Part shown: positions 18,262 to 27,535 of the stretch, piece after piece
Numbering within the stretch: the stretch's first letter is position 1
Layout: the number at the start of each line of letters is the position of its first letter
From: Verrucomicrobiales bacterium
GTDB taxonomy: Bacteria > Verrucomicrobiota > Verrucomicrobiia > Limisphaerales > UBA11358
Direction: 5' to 3'
Length of the DNA stretch: 64,000 bases
Assembly (NCBI GenBank): GCA_028712475.1
Contig: JAQTQB010000004.1
Coordinates: 131,368-195,367 of the forward strand
Made by a program: the position numbers and the translations under genes
The notes under the pieces: generated by a model
Seen by the model: only the letters and a program-made list of their open reading frames with translations
The model's database searches: none
Told to the model about the DNA's origin: nothing

Positions 18262-19077
18262 ATGCGAAAATTTATCGCCATCCTGTTTTTCCTCGCCTTC
18301 TTTGTGTCCGTCCAGCGCGGGTTTTGCGCGGACGCCGATTACAAGCAGGTCATCATTTCCACCAACGGCGATGCGGTCCGCGTCCGCCTGCCGTTGACCG
18401 ACGTGACCGGCAAGGTGCGCGTGAAGGAGAACTCCCCCAACGGCTTCGGCCTGGCCATCGCGCCGTCAAAAACTTCACTTGGCAAAAAACATTACCTTGA
18501 GTGGCAGATCGGCTACGACATCCCGAACACGAACAGCCCCAGCGTCGTTTCTGAAATCAGATTTACCCGCAACGGCGAGACAAAATACGGACATGAGCTT
18601 TCCAAAATCATTTTTGAAGCGGTTCGCCTCGGTCTGCTTTCAACCAACGACCTTGCCCGCGAAATTGAGGCGTTGAAGAAAATCCCTGCGGCTGAATTCG
18701 AGGAAAGCCAGCCCATCCAAATCGAGGCAGAAACGAACGGCGCGGCGGGCGGATTTCAGCGCGCCATTCAGCGGTTGCCGCAATTCACCAAGACCACGCC
18801 GCATGGCTGGGTGCAGATCCAGCTCAAGCAGAAACAGCACGCCGTCGGCTATCAGGCGATGGTCTATGTCTGCCTGCCGATGAATGAAGTGTTGACGATG
18901 GACGGCTCGCCGCGCAAGACCGTCCCGGCCAGATCCAAAGAAACCGTCTATTACGATTTTAACCGCGACAACGCAGCGTTCCTGCTCGATATAATCCACG
19001 CCTTCGGGCTGGCCTCACAACAACACAACGAAGATGCGCGCAACATTCTCGGCAAGATTCTGGAGACGGCGCACTAA
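18262..19077 (+). CDS. Secreted protein of unknown function
   Basis: The track ORF starts at 18223, but the Met at 18262 begins a standard signal peptide (MRKFIAILFFLAFFVSVQRGFCADADY), so this start is preferred (271 residues). The mature part is soluble, mixed alpha/beta and moderately charged, without a recognised domain. It follows the lipoate ligase by about 40 bp on the same strand. Its stop overlaps the stop of the convergent methyltransferase gene by 4 bp. Probably periplasmic or exported. Confidence 0.7.
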   Translation: MRKFIAILFFLAFFVSVQRGFCADADYKQVIISTNGDAVRVRLPLTDVTGKVRVKENSPNGFGLAIAPSKTSLGKKHYLEWQIGYDIPNTNSPSVVSEIRFTRNGETKYGHELSKIIFEAVRLGLLSTNDLAREIEALKKIPAAEFEESQPIQIEAETNGAAGGFQRAIQRLPQFTKTTPHGWVQIQLKQKQHAVGYQAMVYVCLPMNEVLTMDGSPRKTVPARSKETVYYDFNRDNAAFLLDIIHAFGLASQQHNEDARNILGKILETAH

Positions 19078-20213
19078 ACTTTCTTCCGCCGCCAGCCCGC
19101 GATAAACATTCCGTTCCCGCCCAAGTCCTGCGGCCAGATTGTTTTCGTAGCAGCCGACGTGAGGAGGCTCTGACTTTGCGGAATTTGCAGGAGAGGCATC
19201 GGTTCAAACTCCGCCGCAAACTTCGCGTTGAAATCTTGCACCACTTCCGTCGTCTCCGCGCGCGTCAAAGTGCAGACGGAGTAAATCAGTTTTCCACCCG
19301 GCTTCACGCTCGGCGCGACGTTTGTGAGCAGCTTCTTCTGGATTTCGGAAAGCTCGCGCACGTCATCCAACGTTGTCGTCCAACGCGCCTGCGGGTTGCG
19401 CTGCCAGGTTCCCACGCCGCTGCATGGCGCATCCACGAGCACGCCGTCGAATTTCGTTTTCGTCGGCAATTTCGCGCCGCCATCCCAGAACACCAAGCGA
19501 TAATTGAAAGCCTTGGCCCGGCCGGTGCGCCGCTTGAGTTTCGTCAAACGCCACTCCGCGCGGTCGCTCGCCCAGATCAGTCCCTTGTTCTGCATCAGGT
19601 CGGACAAGTGCAATGTCTTGCCGCCCTCGCCCGCACAGGTGTCCCACCACGTCTCGCCCGGTTTCGGATCGCACAGCAACCCGACCATCTGCGACGCGAT
19701 GTCTTGAATCTCAAATTCACCCGCGTGAAATTCCGGCGTCTTGAACAAATCCGTTTCGCCACGAAACATCAGAGCGTCCGGCATCACTGGACTGACTTCC
19801 GCGCCAAATAATTTTCCCGCGAGCGCTTCCGCTGTCCCTCGTTTGGCACGCAGCCAAAGCTTCGGCTGCCGTTGCAGCGAAAGCAGCCATTCGTCGCTCA
19901 CGTCCATTTGTTCTGCCGTCCAGGCGGGCACGGCCTTGGCACGCAGTTCGGCCAGCGGGATGTTAGATTCATTCGCGCGAAACCGTTCGTCCAGCCGCAG
20001 CGCGAGGCGCATCTTGGATTCCACGCCGCGTTCGTCGCGTAGCCAGACGTGCCAGCGGTAATAGATGAAAACGGTCCTGGCGATTTCCGTCGCGTCGAAG
20101 GGCGCGAGGTCTTTGATCTGCTTGAGGACTTCGCGCAACGCGGCGTCCGCCGGCTTGTCCTTGCCCGTTTGCCGGATCACTTCCGCCGCAATCTCATGAA
20201 CTTTATGAATCAC
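19074..20213 (-). CDS. RsmB/NOP2-family RNA m5C methyltransferase
   Basis: 379 residues. A helical N-terminal part resembles the NusB-like RNA-binding region of RsmB-type enzymes. Then comes the SAM domain with motif I DTCAGEGGKTLHL, the catalytic Cys in DAPCSGVGTW (motif IV) and the second Cys in SVCTLTRAET (motif VI). These enzymes methylate cytosine C5 in rRNA or tRNA. Close to the C-terminus a half copy of the family A palindrome (19147-19170) is translated in frame as QSLLTSAAT, just before the final strand. The position is RNA-specific only by family; the target base is unknown. Confidence 0.9.
   Translation of the reverse strand: MIHKVHEIAAEVIRQTGKDKPADAALREVLKQIKDLAPFDATEIARTVFIYYRWHVWLRDERGVESKMRLALRLDERFRANESNIPLAELRAKAVPAWTAEQMDVSDEWLLSLQRQPKLWLRAKRGTAEALAGKLFGAEVSPVMPDALMFRGETDLFKTPEFHAGEFEIQDIASQMVGLLCDPKPGETWWDTCAGEGGKTLHLSDLMQNKGLIWASDRAEWRLTKLKRRTGRAKAFNYRLVFWDGGAKLPTKTKFDGVLVDAPCSGVGTWQRNPQARWTTTLDDVRELSEIQKKLLTNVAPSVKPGGKLIYSVCTLTRAETTEVVQDFNAKFAAEFEPMPLLQIPQSQSLLTSAATKTIWPQDLGGNGMFIAGWRRKKV
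19147..19170. repeat. Half REP-type element, family A, inside coding sequence (copy A3)
   Basis: A single arm starting GTAGCAGCC with a GGCTC stem end, in frame near the 3' end of the rRNA methyltransferase gene. It matches the arms of copies A1, A2 and A4. Confidence 0.75.
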
Positions 20214-20258
20214 AGCCCGCAGCTTACGCGATTAAACACAGGGACCACAACGCAAGAT

Positions 20259-20329
20259 GGAGCGCCAGTCTCCGACCCGGCGCGTTCGTTTTCACCATAT
20301 CAACGAGCCGGACCGGAGGCCGGCGTTCC
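20259..20329. repeat. REP-type inverted repeat, family B (copy B1), overlapping the RAYT 3' end
   Basis: Two head-to-head units, each GGAG/GGAA followed by a GC hairpin (CGCC...GGCG). The left unit is 20259-20282 and the right unit 20305-20329. The RAYT stop codon falls between them, so its last ~9 codons are encoded by the right unit. Confidence 0.85.
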
Positions 20330-21049
20330 GGGCGGAATCACCAACCGCGCATATTCATCGCGAAACCGTGCGCTGCTGAAAGGCCACTCTTCCGGGACGC
20401 GACAAAGTTTTGCTTTCACAGGATTATATTCAATGTAGCGAACGGCGGTTCTCTCCTGCGCCCTATCACGCATGAACGTGTCCCAGTATTCTCGCTGCCA
20501 TCGGAGCGCCGCTCTCCGAGCCGGCGCTTTGGTGTAGTTTTCAGAAACTCGCCGGGTCGGAGACCGGCGTTCTGTTTCTGTTGCCACAAACCGTTTCCAA
20601 CTTTGCACCATCTTCCACAACGGCGTCTGCCAGACATGAACGAGAACATGGACATGATTCGGCATCACACACCACGCTAATAATTCATGGCGGGCATTGT
20701 GAAAATGAAGCAAAGCGTCTTCAGTGATTTTGGCAATTCGCGGGTCATGTAAATGACATTCGCCGACTCCGCGATCCAAATACTCCTCCAGTTTGCTGCG
20801 CTTCTCGCGGTCGTCTTCGATCTTCAGCAGATGTTCCCATTCTCCACGCCGTGATTCCGGCATGGAATCGGCAAGGCGAAAGGTGACGAACTGAACCAGA
20901 CCCGGGAAGTCGCAATGCGGCAGATAACCGCGCTCGTGCCAGCCAATAAAACCGAGGTCGCGATCCTCGTCAGTCAGTTGGCGGTCAAACCAGCGGTTCT
21001 TTCCCTCGACGAGTTCACGCAAGTATTCACGTTTGGTTCTCGGCGTCAT
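20300..21049 (-). CDS. REP-associated tyrosine transposase (RAYT, Y1_Tnp/IS200-like)
   Basis: 249 residues. The HUH nuclease motif is in MPNHVHVLVHV (His132, His134). The C-terminal WQREYWD (candidate catalytic Tyr188) and YIEYNPVKAKL with EEWPFSS are RAYT hallmarks. RAYTs nick single-stranded REP hairpins next to a GTAG-type tetranucleotide. Family B REP pairs flank the gene on both sides (20259-20329 and 21054-21125). A third pair (20503-20572) lies inside the gene, in frame, coding the extra RRSPTRRVSENYTKAPARR segment between the HUH motif and the Tyr. The ORF stays intact. Whether the enzyme is active with this insert is unknown. Confidence 0.88.
   Translation of the reverse strand: MTPRTKREYLRELVEGKNRWFDRQLTDEDRDLGFIGWHERGYLPHCDFPGLVQFVTFRLADSMPESRRGEWEHLLKIEDDREKRSKLEEYLDRGVGECHLHDPRIAKITEDALLHFHNARHELLAWCVMPNHVHVLVHVWQTPLWKMVQSWKRFVATETERRSPTRRVSENYTKAPARRAALRWQREYWDTFMRDRAQERTAVRYIEYNPVKAKLCRVPEEWPFSSARFRDEYARLVIPPGTPASGPAR
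20503..20572. repeat. REP-type inverted repeat, family B (copy B2), inside the RAYT coding sequence
   Basis: Left unit 20503-20526 and right unit 20550-20572, each with the CGCCGG...CCGGCG-type hairpin. Inserted in frame, adding roughly 23 residues (about 160-182) to the transposase. Confidence 0.85.
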
Positions 21050-21053
21050 GGTT

Positions 21054-21125
21054 GGAGCGCCGGTCTCTGACCCGGCGTGTTTCTATTTTTTTCTTCTTTC
21101 GAGCCGGGTCGGAGACCGGCGCTCC
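21054..21125. repeat. REP-type inverted repeat, family B (copy B3), upstream of the RAYT
   Basis: Left unit 21054-21077 (GGAG then hairpin) and right unit 21101-21125 (ending CTCC), separated by a T-rich spacer. It starts 4 bp upstream of the RAYT start codon and ends 5 bp before the acnA stop. Confidence 0.88.
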
Positions 21126-21130
21126 AATAA

Positions 21131-23986
21131 CTACGTCTTCGCCACCAACTGGCGCAACACATACGGCAAAATGCCGCCGTGCTGGTAGTAGTCAATTTCG
21201 ATGGGCGTATCAATGCGGCAGCGGACGTTCACGTTCTCCACACTGCCATCCTTGCGCGTGATCTTCAGCGTGAGGTCTTGCTGCGGCTTGATGTTCGCGT
21301 CGAGGCCGACGATGTCGTAGGTCTCCGTGCCGTCGAGCTTCAAGGTCTGCGCGGTGGTGCCTTCCTTGAATTGGAGCGGCAGCACGCCCATGCCGACGAG
21401 GTTGCTGCGGTGAATGCGCTCGAAGCTTTGCGCCACGACGGCTTTCACGCCGAGGAGATTCGTGCCCTTCGCGGCCCAGTCGCGGCTGGAGCCGGTGCCG
21501 TATTCCTGTCCGGCGATGACGATGAGCGGCGTGCCTTTGGCCTGATACGCGATGGACGCGTCGTAGATGGAAGTCTTCTGACCGTCAGGACCGATGGTGT
21601 TGCCGCCCTCCTCGCCTCCAAGCATGAGGTTTTTGATGCGGACGTTGGCGAACGTGCCGCGCGTCATGATGCGGTCGTTGCCGCGCCGCGAACCGTAGCT
21701 GTTGAAGTCAGCGAATTCAACGCCGTTCTCGCCGAGAAATTTTCCGGCGGGCGACGATTTCTTGATCGCACCAGCGGGCGAGATGTGGTCGGTCGTGACC
21801 GAGTCGCCAAAAACACCGAGCGCACGCGCGCCGTTAATGGGCTTGATGCTGCCGGGCGTCATCGAGAAGTTTTCGAAGAACGGCGGCTCCTGGATGTAAG
21901 TGGATTTGCGGTCCCACTCATACACGTTGCCGACGGACGATGGAATTTCGTTCCACTTCGGATTCTGCGCGGCGAAATTTTTGTAAAGCTTGCGGAAGAT
22001 TTCCGGCTTGAGCGCGGATTGCATGGCGTCGCGGACTTCCTGAAGCGTCGGCCAGATGTCGGCTAGATAAACGGGCTGGCCGTCCTTGCCCGTGCCAAGC
22101 GGTTCGCAGGACAAGTCAATATCCACACGGCCCGCGAGCGCGAACGCGACGACGAGCGGCGGCGACATGAGGAAGTTCGACTTCACGTTTTGATGCACGC
22201 GCGCCTCGAAGTTGCGGTTGCCGGAAAGCACGCTGGCGGTGACGAGGTCGTTCTTGGTGACGGCGTCCTCGACCGCCGGGTGCAACGGACCGGAATTGCC
22301 GATGCAGGTGGTGCATCCGTAGCCGACGGTGTTGAAGCGAAGCTTGTTGAGATACGGCGTGAGCCCGGTCTTCTTGAGATAATCAGTCACGACGCGCGAT
22401 CCGGGCGCGAGCGATGCCTTGACCACGGGATTGACCTTGAGGCCCTTCTCGACCGCTTTCTTCGCGAGCAAACCGGCCGCGAGCATGACGCTCGGATTGC
22501 TGGTGTTCGTGCAGCTCGTGATGGCAGCGATAAGCACGGAGCCGTGGCGAATCTTGCCTTTCAGCGGCGGCGCGGACGCGACCACCGGGTCGGGGCTGGG
22601 ACGATTGAGAACCATTTCGCGCTCGGTCACGGGATTTGTTCCAGCGGCGAGCGACTGCTGCGATGACACGGGTTCCTGACTGCCGCCACCTGGATGAACA
22701 GGCCCGTCACCCGTCAAAGTCACAACCTTGCTGAAATCCGCGCGGCTCTTGCCAAAGCCATTTTCGGTGACAGGCCGCTGGAAGGCGCTGAAAAATTCGC
22801 GGCGCAGGTTCGGCAGCTCGATGCGGTCCTGCGGACGTTTCGGACCGGCGACGCTCGGCCGCACGCTGGCGAGATCGAGTTCCACGACCTGCGAATATTC
22901 AATCTGGCCCTGCTGCGGAATGCCCCAAAGCCCTTGCGCCTTGTAATAATTTTCGTAGAGCCTGCAATGTTCCTCGCTGCGGCCGGTGGCGCGCAGGTAG
23001 TTCACACATTCCTCGTCAATCGGGAAGAAGCCCATCGTCGCGCCGTATTCGGGCGCCATGTTCGCGATTGTCGCGCGATCCACCAATGGCAACGCCGCCG
23101 AGCCGGGGCCGAAGAACTCGACGAACTTGCCGACCACCTTGGTCTTGCGGAGCAGTTGCGTGACGGTGAGCGCAAGGTCGGTGGCCGTGACGCCTTCCGA
23201 AAGCGAGCCGGTGAGATGAACGCCCACGACATCCGGCGTGAGAAAATAAACCGGCTGGCCCAGCATGCCCGCTTCGGCTTCGATGCCGCCGACGCCCCAT
23301 CCTACGATGCCCAAGCCGTTGATCATCGTAGTGTGCGAATCCGTGCCGACGAGCGTGTCAGGATAAAATAGTTGAAAGTTGTTAGTTGAGGGTTGAGAGA
23401 GAACGCCCTTGGCGAGATATTCGAGATTCACCTGGTGCACGATGCCGATGCCCGGCGGAACGACCTTGAACGTGTCGAACGCCTGCATGCCCCATTTCAA
23501 AAATTGGTAGCGCTCGCGGTTGCGCGTGAATTCCAGATCCAGATTGCGCGCCATGGAATCGGCCGTGCCGGCAAAATCCACCTGCACCGAATGATCCACG
23601 ACCAGATCCACCGGCACGAGCGGCTCGATGATTTTAGGATTCTTGCCGAGTTTGGCCACGGCGGTGCGCATCGCCGCCAAGTCCACGAGCAGCGGCACGC
23701 CGGTGAAATCCTGCAGCACGATGCGCGCGACCACGAACGGAATTTCCGCCGTGCGCGATTCCACGGGCTTCCAGTTGGCGAGTTCCTTCACATTGGCCTC
23801 TTGAACTTTCAGCCCGTCGCAATTGCGCAACACGGACTCCAGCACGATGCGGATGGACACGGGCAGTCTGGAGATCGGGCCGATGCCGGCGGCTTCCAGT
23901 GCCGGCAGCGAATAAAAGTTCCCCTGCTTCCCGTTGCCGAGATCAAATTGTTTCAACGTCTCGAACAAATTGTGTGGTGCGCTCAT
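21131..23986 (-). CDS. acnA: Aconitate hydratase A
   Basis: 951 residues, slightly longer than the usual ~890-900. Aconitase isomerises citrate to isocitrate in the TCA cycle using a [4Fe-4S] cluster. The cluster cysteines are in [11 protein letters not shown] and [27 protein letters not shown] and the C-terminal swivelling domain with [10 protein letters not shown] are intact. Two features explain the length: a short Ser/Gln/Asn-rich insert at about 197-207 ([11 protein letters not shown]), coded by a gttgagggttgag-type repeat, and a Pro/Ser-rich linker near 430-475. Divergent from nothing; a repeat cluster lies upstream. Confidence 0.97.
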   Translation of the reverse strand: MSAPHNLFETLKQFDLGNGKQGNFYSLPALEAAGIGPISRLPVSIRIVLESVLRNCDGLKVQEANVKELANWKPVESRTAEIPFVVARIVLQDFTGVPLLVDLAAMRTAVAKLGKNPKIIEPLVPVDLVVDHSVQVDFAGTADSMARNLDLEFTRNRERYQFLKWGMQAFDTFKVVPPGIGIVHQVNLEYLAKGVLSQPSTNNFQLFYPDTLVGTDSHTTMINGLGIVGWGVGGIEAEAGMLGQPVYFLTPDVVGVHLTGSLSEGVTATDLALTVTQLLRKTKVVGKFVEFFGPGSAALPLVDRATIANMAPEYGATMGFFPIDEECVNYLRATGRSEEHCRLYENYYKAQGLWGIPQQGQIEYSQVVELDLASVRPSVAGPKRPQDRIELPNLRREFFSAFQRPVTENGFGKSRADFSKVVTLTGDGPVHPGGGSQEPVSSQQSLAAGTNPVTEREMVLNRPSPDPVVASAPPLKGKIRHGSVLIAAITSCTNTSNPSVMLAAGLLAKKAVEKGLKVNPVVKASLAPGSRVVTDYLKKTGLTPYLNKLRFNTVGYGCTTCIGNSGPLHPAVEDAVTKNDLVTASVLSGNRNFEARVHQNVKSNFLMSPPLVVAFALAGRVDIDLSCEPLGTGKDGQPVYLADIWPTLQEVRDAMQSALKPEIFRKLYKNFAAQNPKWNEIPSSVGNVYEWDRKSTYIQEPPFFENFSMTPGSIKPINGARALGVFGDSVTTDHISPAGAIKKSSPAGKFLGENGVEFADFNSYGSRRGNDRIMTRGTFANVRIKNLMLGGEEGGNTIGPDGQKTSIYDASIAYQAKGTPLIVIAGQEYGTGSSRDWAAKGTNLLGVKAVVAQSFERIHRSNLVGMGVLPLQFKEGTTAQTLKLDGTETYDIVGLDANIKPQQDLTLKITRKDGSVENVNVRCRIDTPIEIDYYQHGGILPYVLRQLVAKT

Positions 23987-24069
23987 AATTAAAAATCAAA
24001 TCCCGACCAGCATAAAAATGAAGATGAAGCGCAGGCGTGTCAAGCGAAGCGCGCAGAGTTTTCAGCCGC

Positions 24070-24215
24070 GTAGCGGCGAAAGACAATAGCCCACGGTGAC
24101 AACCGTGGGTTGGCCATACAAAGAACACAAGCCCCGTCAGGGGCGGCAGAAAAATTCGCGGGGCTTTTTGCCATCGGACATTTTTCCCACGGCTCAAGCC
24201 GTGGGCTGCTATCTG
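24070..24215. repeat. Cluster of short hairpin repeats between acnA and the receiver gene
   Basis: Three hairpins in about 150 bp: CCCACGGTgacaACCGTGGG (24090-24109), GCCCCgtcaGGGGC (24131-24144) and CCCACGGCtcaaGCCGTGGG (24186-24205). The outer two are near copies of each other in opposite contexts. A GTAGCGGCG lies at about 24070. A GGGGCTTTTT follows the middle hairpin, so the cluster could also act as a terminator. This arrangement resembles dispersed REP/BIME units. Confidence 0.7.
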
Positions 24216-24251
24216 ACGCGCCTCCGGTGCTGGAAAAAATATGGCGGAAAA

Positions 24252-24632
24252 TCATTCCGCAACGGACTTGTGATGCAGCAGTTCGCCGATGCGTTTTTCC
24301 AGCCGGGGCAGATCCAGCGGCTTGGTGAAGAAATCCTCGGCGTGCATCGCCACCGTGCGCTTGGTCACATCGCCGGTGAGCGCGCTCATGAAGATGATCG
24401 GGATTTTTTTGGTGGCGGGCTGTCGGTGCAGAATCTCGCAGACGGAAATGCCGTCGAGGTCGGGCAGCAGGATGTCGAGCAGGATGAGGCTGGGTTTCAA
24501 CAGCCGCGCCTGGCTCAAGGCGTGGACGCCGTCGTTGGCCACGACCAGTTCATAGCCGTGCCCCGCGAGTTTGTATTGCAACAGCTCGATGAAATCATTC
24601 TCGTCATCCACGATCAAGATGCGCGGCACCAT
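24252..24632 (-). CDS. Single-domain response regulator receiver (CheY-like)
   Basis: 126 residues, receiver domain only. The acidic pair is Asp9/Asp10 in ILIVDDE, the phospho-acceptor Asp53 is in LLDILLPDLDG, the conserved Thr/Ser is in FMSAL, and the Lys is in FTKPL. No output domain. Stand-alone receivers relay phosphate or act on partner proteins. No kinase gene adjoins it, so its partner lies elsewhere. Confidence 0.92.
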   Translation of the reverse strand: MVPRILIVDDENDFIELLQYKLAGHGYELVVANDGVHALSQARLLKPSLILLDILLPDLDGISVCEILHRQPATKKIPIIFMSALTGDVTKRTVAMHAEDFFTKPLDLPRLEKRIGELLHHKSVAE

Positions 24633-24793
24633 GCTGACAACCTAATCCGGTTCGCGCCAAACACAAAGACGACCGGGTTACAACCATGTGACGAAATGGA
24701 GACGGAAAAGTTGCATGGCTCGGAAAATTTTGACGCGAATTTTCCGTCTATGTTAACAGGTGAAATTCTTGTCGCGAATTCCTGTAGCGTGGT

Positions 24794-25141
24794 ATGATTT
24801 ACCAACGAGATTTCTGGATGGCCGAACAACTGAAACGACAAATGAAAACACTGCAATTACACCGGCTTCAACAAGTCGAAAACAGCATCGCCGTTCTGCG
24901 GCAACAACTCGGGGTTTCCGCTCACGGCGAGATGATCTTCCAAGCTCCACGAGGCATGTGGTCTGCGACAGATGTGGTCGTCGAAGCGGATGGAACTGGC
25001 GGAGCCAAGCTTCTTATCGTGGAAGGCAACTATCCTTCTGACTACACGACGCACAAAGAAAAAAGTTTTCAGACAGAAGACGAAGCTTGCGAGGCGGCGG
25101 AGCGATTGATTACACCGACAAAAAACTCCAATGCTACCTGA
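24794..25141 (+). CDS. Hypothetical protein
   Basis: 115 residues (a second Met, MAEQLKRQ at 24827, is an alternative start). An N-terminal amphipathic, Gln/Leu-rich helix is followed by a compact beta-rich segment (GTGGAKLLIVEGNYPSDY) and a charged helix (DEACEAAERLI). No family recognised. Its 3' end overlaps that of the convergent nuclease gene by 8 bp. Composition differs from the neighbouring housekeeping genes and the region looks accessory. Confidence 0.55.
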   Translation: MIYQRDFWMAEQLKRQMKTLQLHRLQQVENSIAVLRQQLGVSAHGEMIFQAPRGMWSATDVVVEADGTGGAKLLIVEGNYPSDYTTHKEKSFQTEDEACEAAERLITPTKNSNAT

Positions 25142-26045
25142 TTGAGCCCGAATAATCTCGGCGAAACTCGTCATAAACCACTCGGAGAACTTTCTGCCTG
25201 TCTTCAGAATCTTCAAAGCCGCGCGCAATCGCCAACAACTGGTCTTTCTTGATGGATTGCACCTTCATGTTGACGAGATAACGCCGAACCTCTTCGGAGA
25301 TGTCATCAATTACTAAAATTACGTTACCATCCTGAAGACGTTCACTGTCGAAGTTGAGTTTTAGTTCCGCATACAGCTTATCCGCGTCAGACCGTGTGAG
25401 AACACGAAGTTTTTTCACCTGATACACGACTCCGAAATTTGTGGCTAAGTCCACGCCACGATCATGAGCCGAAGTTCGCGTGTCACGATAGATTCTGCAC
25501 GCGAATTGTTCCAAATGCACCTTGATGACCGCAAAACTGACAATTTCAAAGCTGGTGGGATTTAGTGTCAACTGCTCCTCAATTAGCCCAAGAAAATTTG
25601 AAGCATCTGCGGCAAGTGAAAGCCGCTCCGCCGCATCAGCTAGTTTTGGTATGATTCCAATGCGTGAATCAATATGCTGTTTGATGCGGTCAGGAATCCA
25701 CTTGCACAAACCGACAGCGTGCCGGGTGAATGTCGCGTCAAGTTCGTATTTCAAATGCCCGATAGAACTCAAGAAACCGTAGCGAGACATTCGCATCCCG
25801 TAGGCATCTTCGTATTTCGCACCAATGTGGACATCGTGGCCGAGATGTTTCTTGAGAATCCGAAGCGCTTCTTGATAGGCGAATTTGATTTGAGCATCGC
25901 TTAAGACGGTTTGTTTAGTCGATGAGGAATGACGGAGCACTCCAAATGCGACCACGGGCATAATTACTTTGGTCTGGGAATTCTTGAGCATTCGCTCAAT
26001 CTCAGACCGGCAATCCACCTCTGTTATTACTGGCAAGCGTTTCAT
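25134..26045 (-). CDS. Putative HaeII-type restriction endonuclease
   Basis: 303 residues. The segment YRDTRTSAHDRGVDLATNFGVVYQVKKL resembles, from memory, the conserved core of the HaeII restriction family. Its Asp followed by QVKK suits a PD-(D/E)xK-type active site. The N-terminal two thirds are helical. No DNA methyltransferase gene lies next to it, which would leave the host unprotected unless the methylase is elsewhere or the enzyme is inactive. A 37-codon ORF overlaps its start as ATGA, suggesting translational coupling. The family call is moderate and unverified. Confidence 0.5.
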   Translation of the reverse strand: MKRLPVITEVDCRSEIERMLKNSQTKVIMPVVAFGVLRHSSSTKQTVLSDAQIKFAYQEALRILKKHLGHDVHIGAKYEDAYGMRMSRYGFLSSIGHLKYELDATFTRHAVGLCKWIPDRIKQHIDSRIGIIPKLADAAERLSLAADASNFLGLIEEQLTLNPTSFEIVSFAVIKVHLEQFACRIYRDTRTSAHDRGVDLATNFGVVYQVKKLRVLTRSDADKLYAELKLNFDSERLQDGNVILVIDDISEEVRRYLVNMKVQSIKKDQLLAIARGFEDSEDRQKVLRVVYDEFRRDYSGSIR

Positions 26046-26155
26046 TTGAAAATACTCAATTCAAAGCCGCTGGAGTGATTGAATCGAATCCCTGCGCCAT
26101 ACCACTCTCCGATTGAGTATCGGTTACGAATTTTCGGTTTATTCGACTTTGCCAT
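26042..26155 (-). CDS. Small ORF coupled to the nuclease gene (RNRYSIGEWYG peptide)
   Basis: 37 residues, below the track cut-off. It starts ATG (MAKSNKPKIRNRYSIGEWYG) and its TGA overlaps the nuclease ATG. The RNRYxIGEWYG string resembles the N-terminus of some restriction-endonuclease-associated proteins as I remember them, so this may be a truncated N-terminal piece, or a leader peptide that couples translation. Function is unknown. Confidence 0.4.
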   Translation of the reverse strand: MAKSNKPKIRNRYSIGEWYGAGIRFNHSSGFELSIFK

Positions 26156-26209
26156 GTGCACGGAGCATATAGAGAAAAGCCTGGATCGCGAAAGCTCAAA
26201 GGAATTTAA

Positions 26210-27475
26210 TTATTTTTCTTTCCGGTAAATAAACCACCAGAACCAGATCGTTCCCAGCGCGCCGCAGATGGCCGCGCCGATGAAATTCGCCTGCGGACTC
26301 GCGCTCCACAGCCATGCACCGAGAAAGGAGCCGCTCGTCACCGTGCAGTCGCGGATGAGATAATACGCGCCGTAAGTCCGCGCCCGCAGTTCCGGCACCG
26401 CCTCGCCGATGATGAGCGCCTTGCGCGCCGGCTCGCCAAATTCCTTCAGCCCGCGCACGGCGAACGCCAGTGCCAGCCACCTGAAATCATGCGCCCACAG
26501 CAGCGTCACCGGAAACAGCGTGAAGAACACAAACGTGATCAGCACAAACGGGCGGCGGCCGTATTTGTCCGCCAGGTGCGCGACGGGAATGTAGCAGAAC
26601 ATCGCCGTGACCATCTCGAACGTGACGAGATAGCCGAATTGCTGCGCCGTTACACCACCGTGATTCATCGCCCATAGGATCACGAACGCATACGGAATCC
26701 GTTCGCAGAAGCGGATGAGGATGTCGCTCACGAGCAGTTCCTTCAGCCCGGGCGTGAAGGATTTTACGACGGTGAAAAAAGTCGGCGCAACATTAACTTC
26801 TGATTGCAGGAGACGACGTGAGGAGTCTCTGACTGAATCCCCGTTATTAATTTGAGTCTCGTCACCTCGACTCCTACGAGATTTTTCGTCCGGCTCGAAC
26901 ATGAACCATTGAAACGCCAGCGTCAGCAGGCTCATTGCGATGCACAGGGCGAGCGCGTAACGCACGCCGTCCGTCCAGCCGTAGCGCGTGAGCAGCCAGC
27001 CGCCGATGAGCGGGCCGAGCATCATCGGGACGCGGCGGATCATGGATTGCACGCCCACGCCCATCGTGTGGCGATGGCTTTGCAGCGAAGTGGCGATGAC
27101 GGAAAACGTCGCGGGCAATGACAGCGCGCTCCAAGCGAGAAATAAAAATGCACCGAGCAGCAGCGCCAGCCAGTGATGCCAGACCAAGACCAAAATGTAA
27201 CCGGCCACAGAGATCAGACTGAACAGCAGCAGCGAACGGCGTTGGCCCCAATGATCCGTCAGCCAGCCGCCGGGATAGGCATACACCGCACCGAGCAGCG
27301 TTTGCAGCGCGTCGAAAATCCCGATGATCAATATCCCGCCGCCGATGGTTTCGATGTATTTTGGGGCAAAGCCGAGCCAGAGTTTTTCGCCCGTTCCCGC
27401 CAGCACGAGCGCGACGAGCAGCAACGAGGTGTTGCGCCGCAACGCGAGAAATTCGGAAATGTTTTTCAAACTCAT
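26210..27475 (-). CDS. Major facilitator superfamily transporter
   Basis: 421 residues with about 12 membrane segments. The inter-helix motif between TM2 and TM3 is visible ([13 protein letters not shown], the G-x-x-x-D-x-x-G-x-R-x type), and the second half has an equivalent (ADKYGRRP). The substrate is not evident; the fold resembles drug or metabolite exporters. The central cytoplasmic loop between TM6 and TM7 carries a family A palindrome in frame (26806-26877), coding [10 protein letters not shown]...DSSRRLLQ. A loop is where an insert would be tolerated. Confidence 0.85.
   Translation of the reverse strand: MSLKNISEFLALRRNTSLLLVALVLAGTGEKLWLGFAPKYIETIGGGILIIGIFDALQTLLGAVYAYPGGWLTDHWGQRRSLLLFSLISVAGYILVLVWHHWLALLLGAFLFLAWSALSLPATFSVIATSLQSHRHTMGVGVQSMIRRVPMMLGPLIGGWLLTRYGWTDGVRYALALCIAMSLLTLAFQWFMFEPDEKSRRSRGDETQINNGDSVRDSSRRLLQSEVNVAPTFFTVVKSFTPGLKELLVSDILIRFCERIPYAFVILWAMNHGGVTAQQFGYLVTFEMVTAMFCYIPVAHLADKYGRRPFVLITFVFFTLFPVTLLWAHDFRWLALAFAVRGLKEFGEPARKALIIGEAVPELRARTYGAYYLIRDCTVTSGSFLGAWLWSASPQANFIGAAICGALGTIWFWWFIYRKEK
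26806..26877. repeat. Palindromic REP-type element, family A, inside coding sequence (copy A4)
   Basis: A 72-bp inverted repeat in the MFS gene. One arm has the stem GAGAC...GTCTC and the other begins GTAGGAGTC. In copy A1 the equivalent stem is GAGCC...GGCTC, so paired bases change together, which supports hairpin function. Confidence 0.85.
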
Positions 27476-27535
27476 CGGCGAAAAAATCTGACACGAATTT
27501 CACAAATTGGCACGAATTGAATTTGCAGCGGCGGC

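Noticed and set aside
26060-26130. tRNA-like sequence with a TTCGATTC loop
   Set aside because: No cloverleaf with complementary stems could be formed; the region is better explained by the small ORF upstream of the nuclease.
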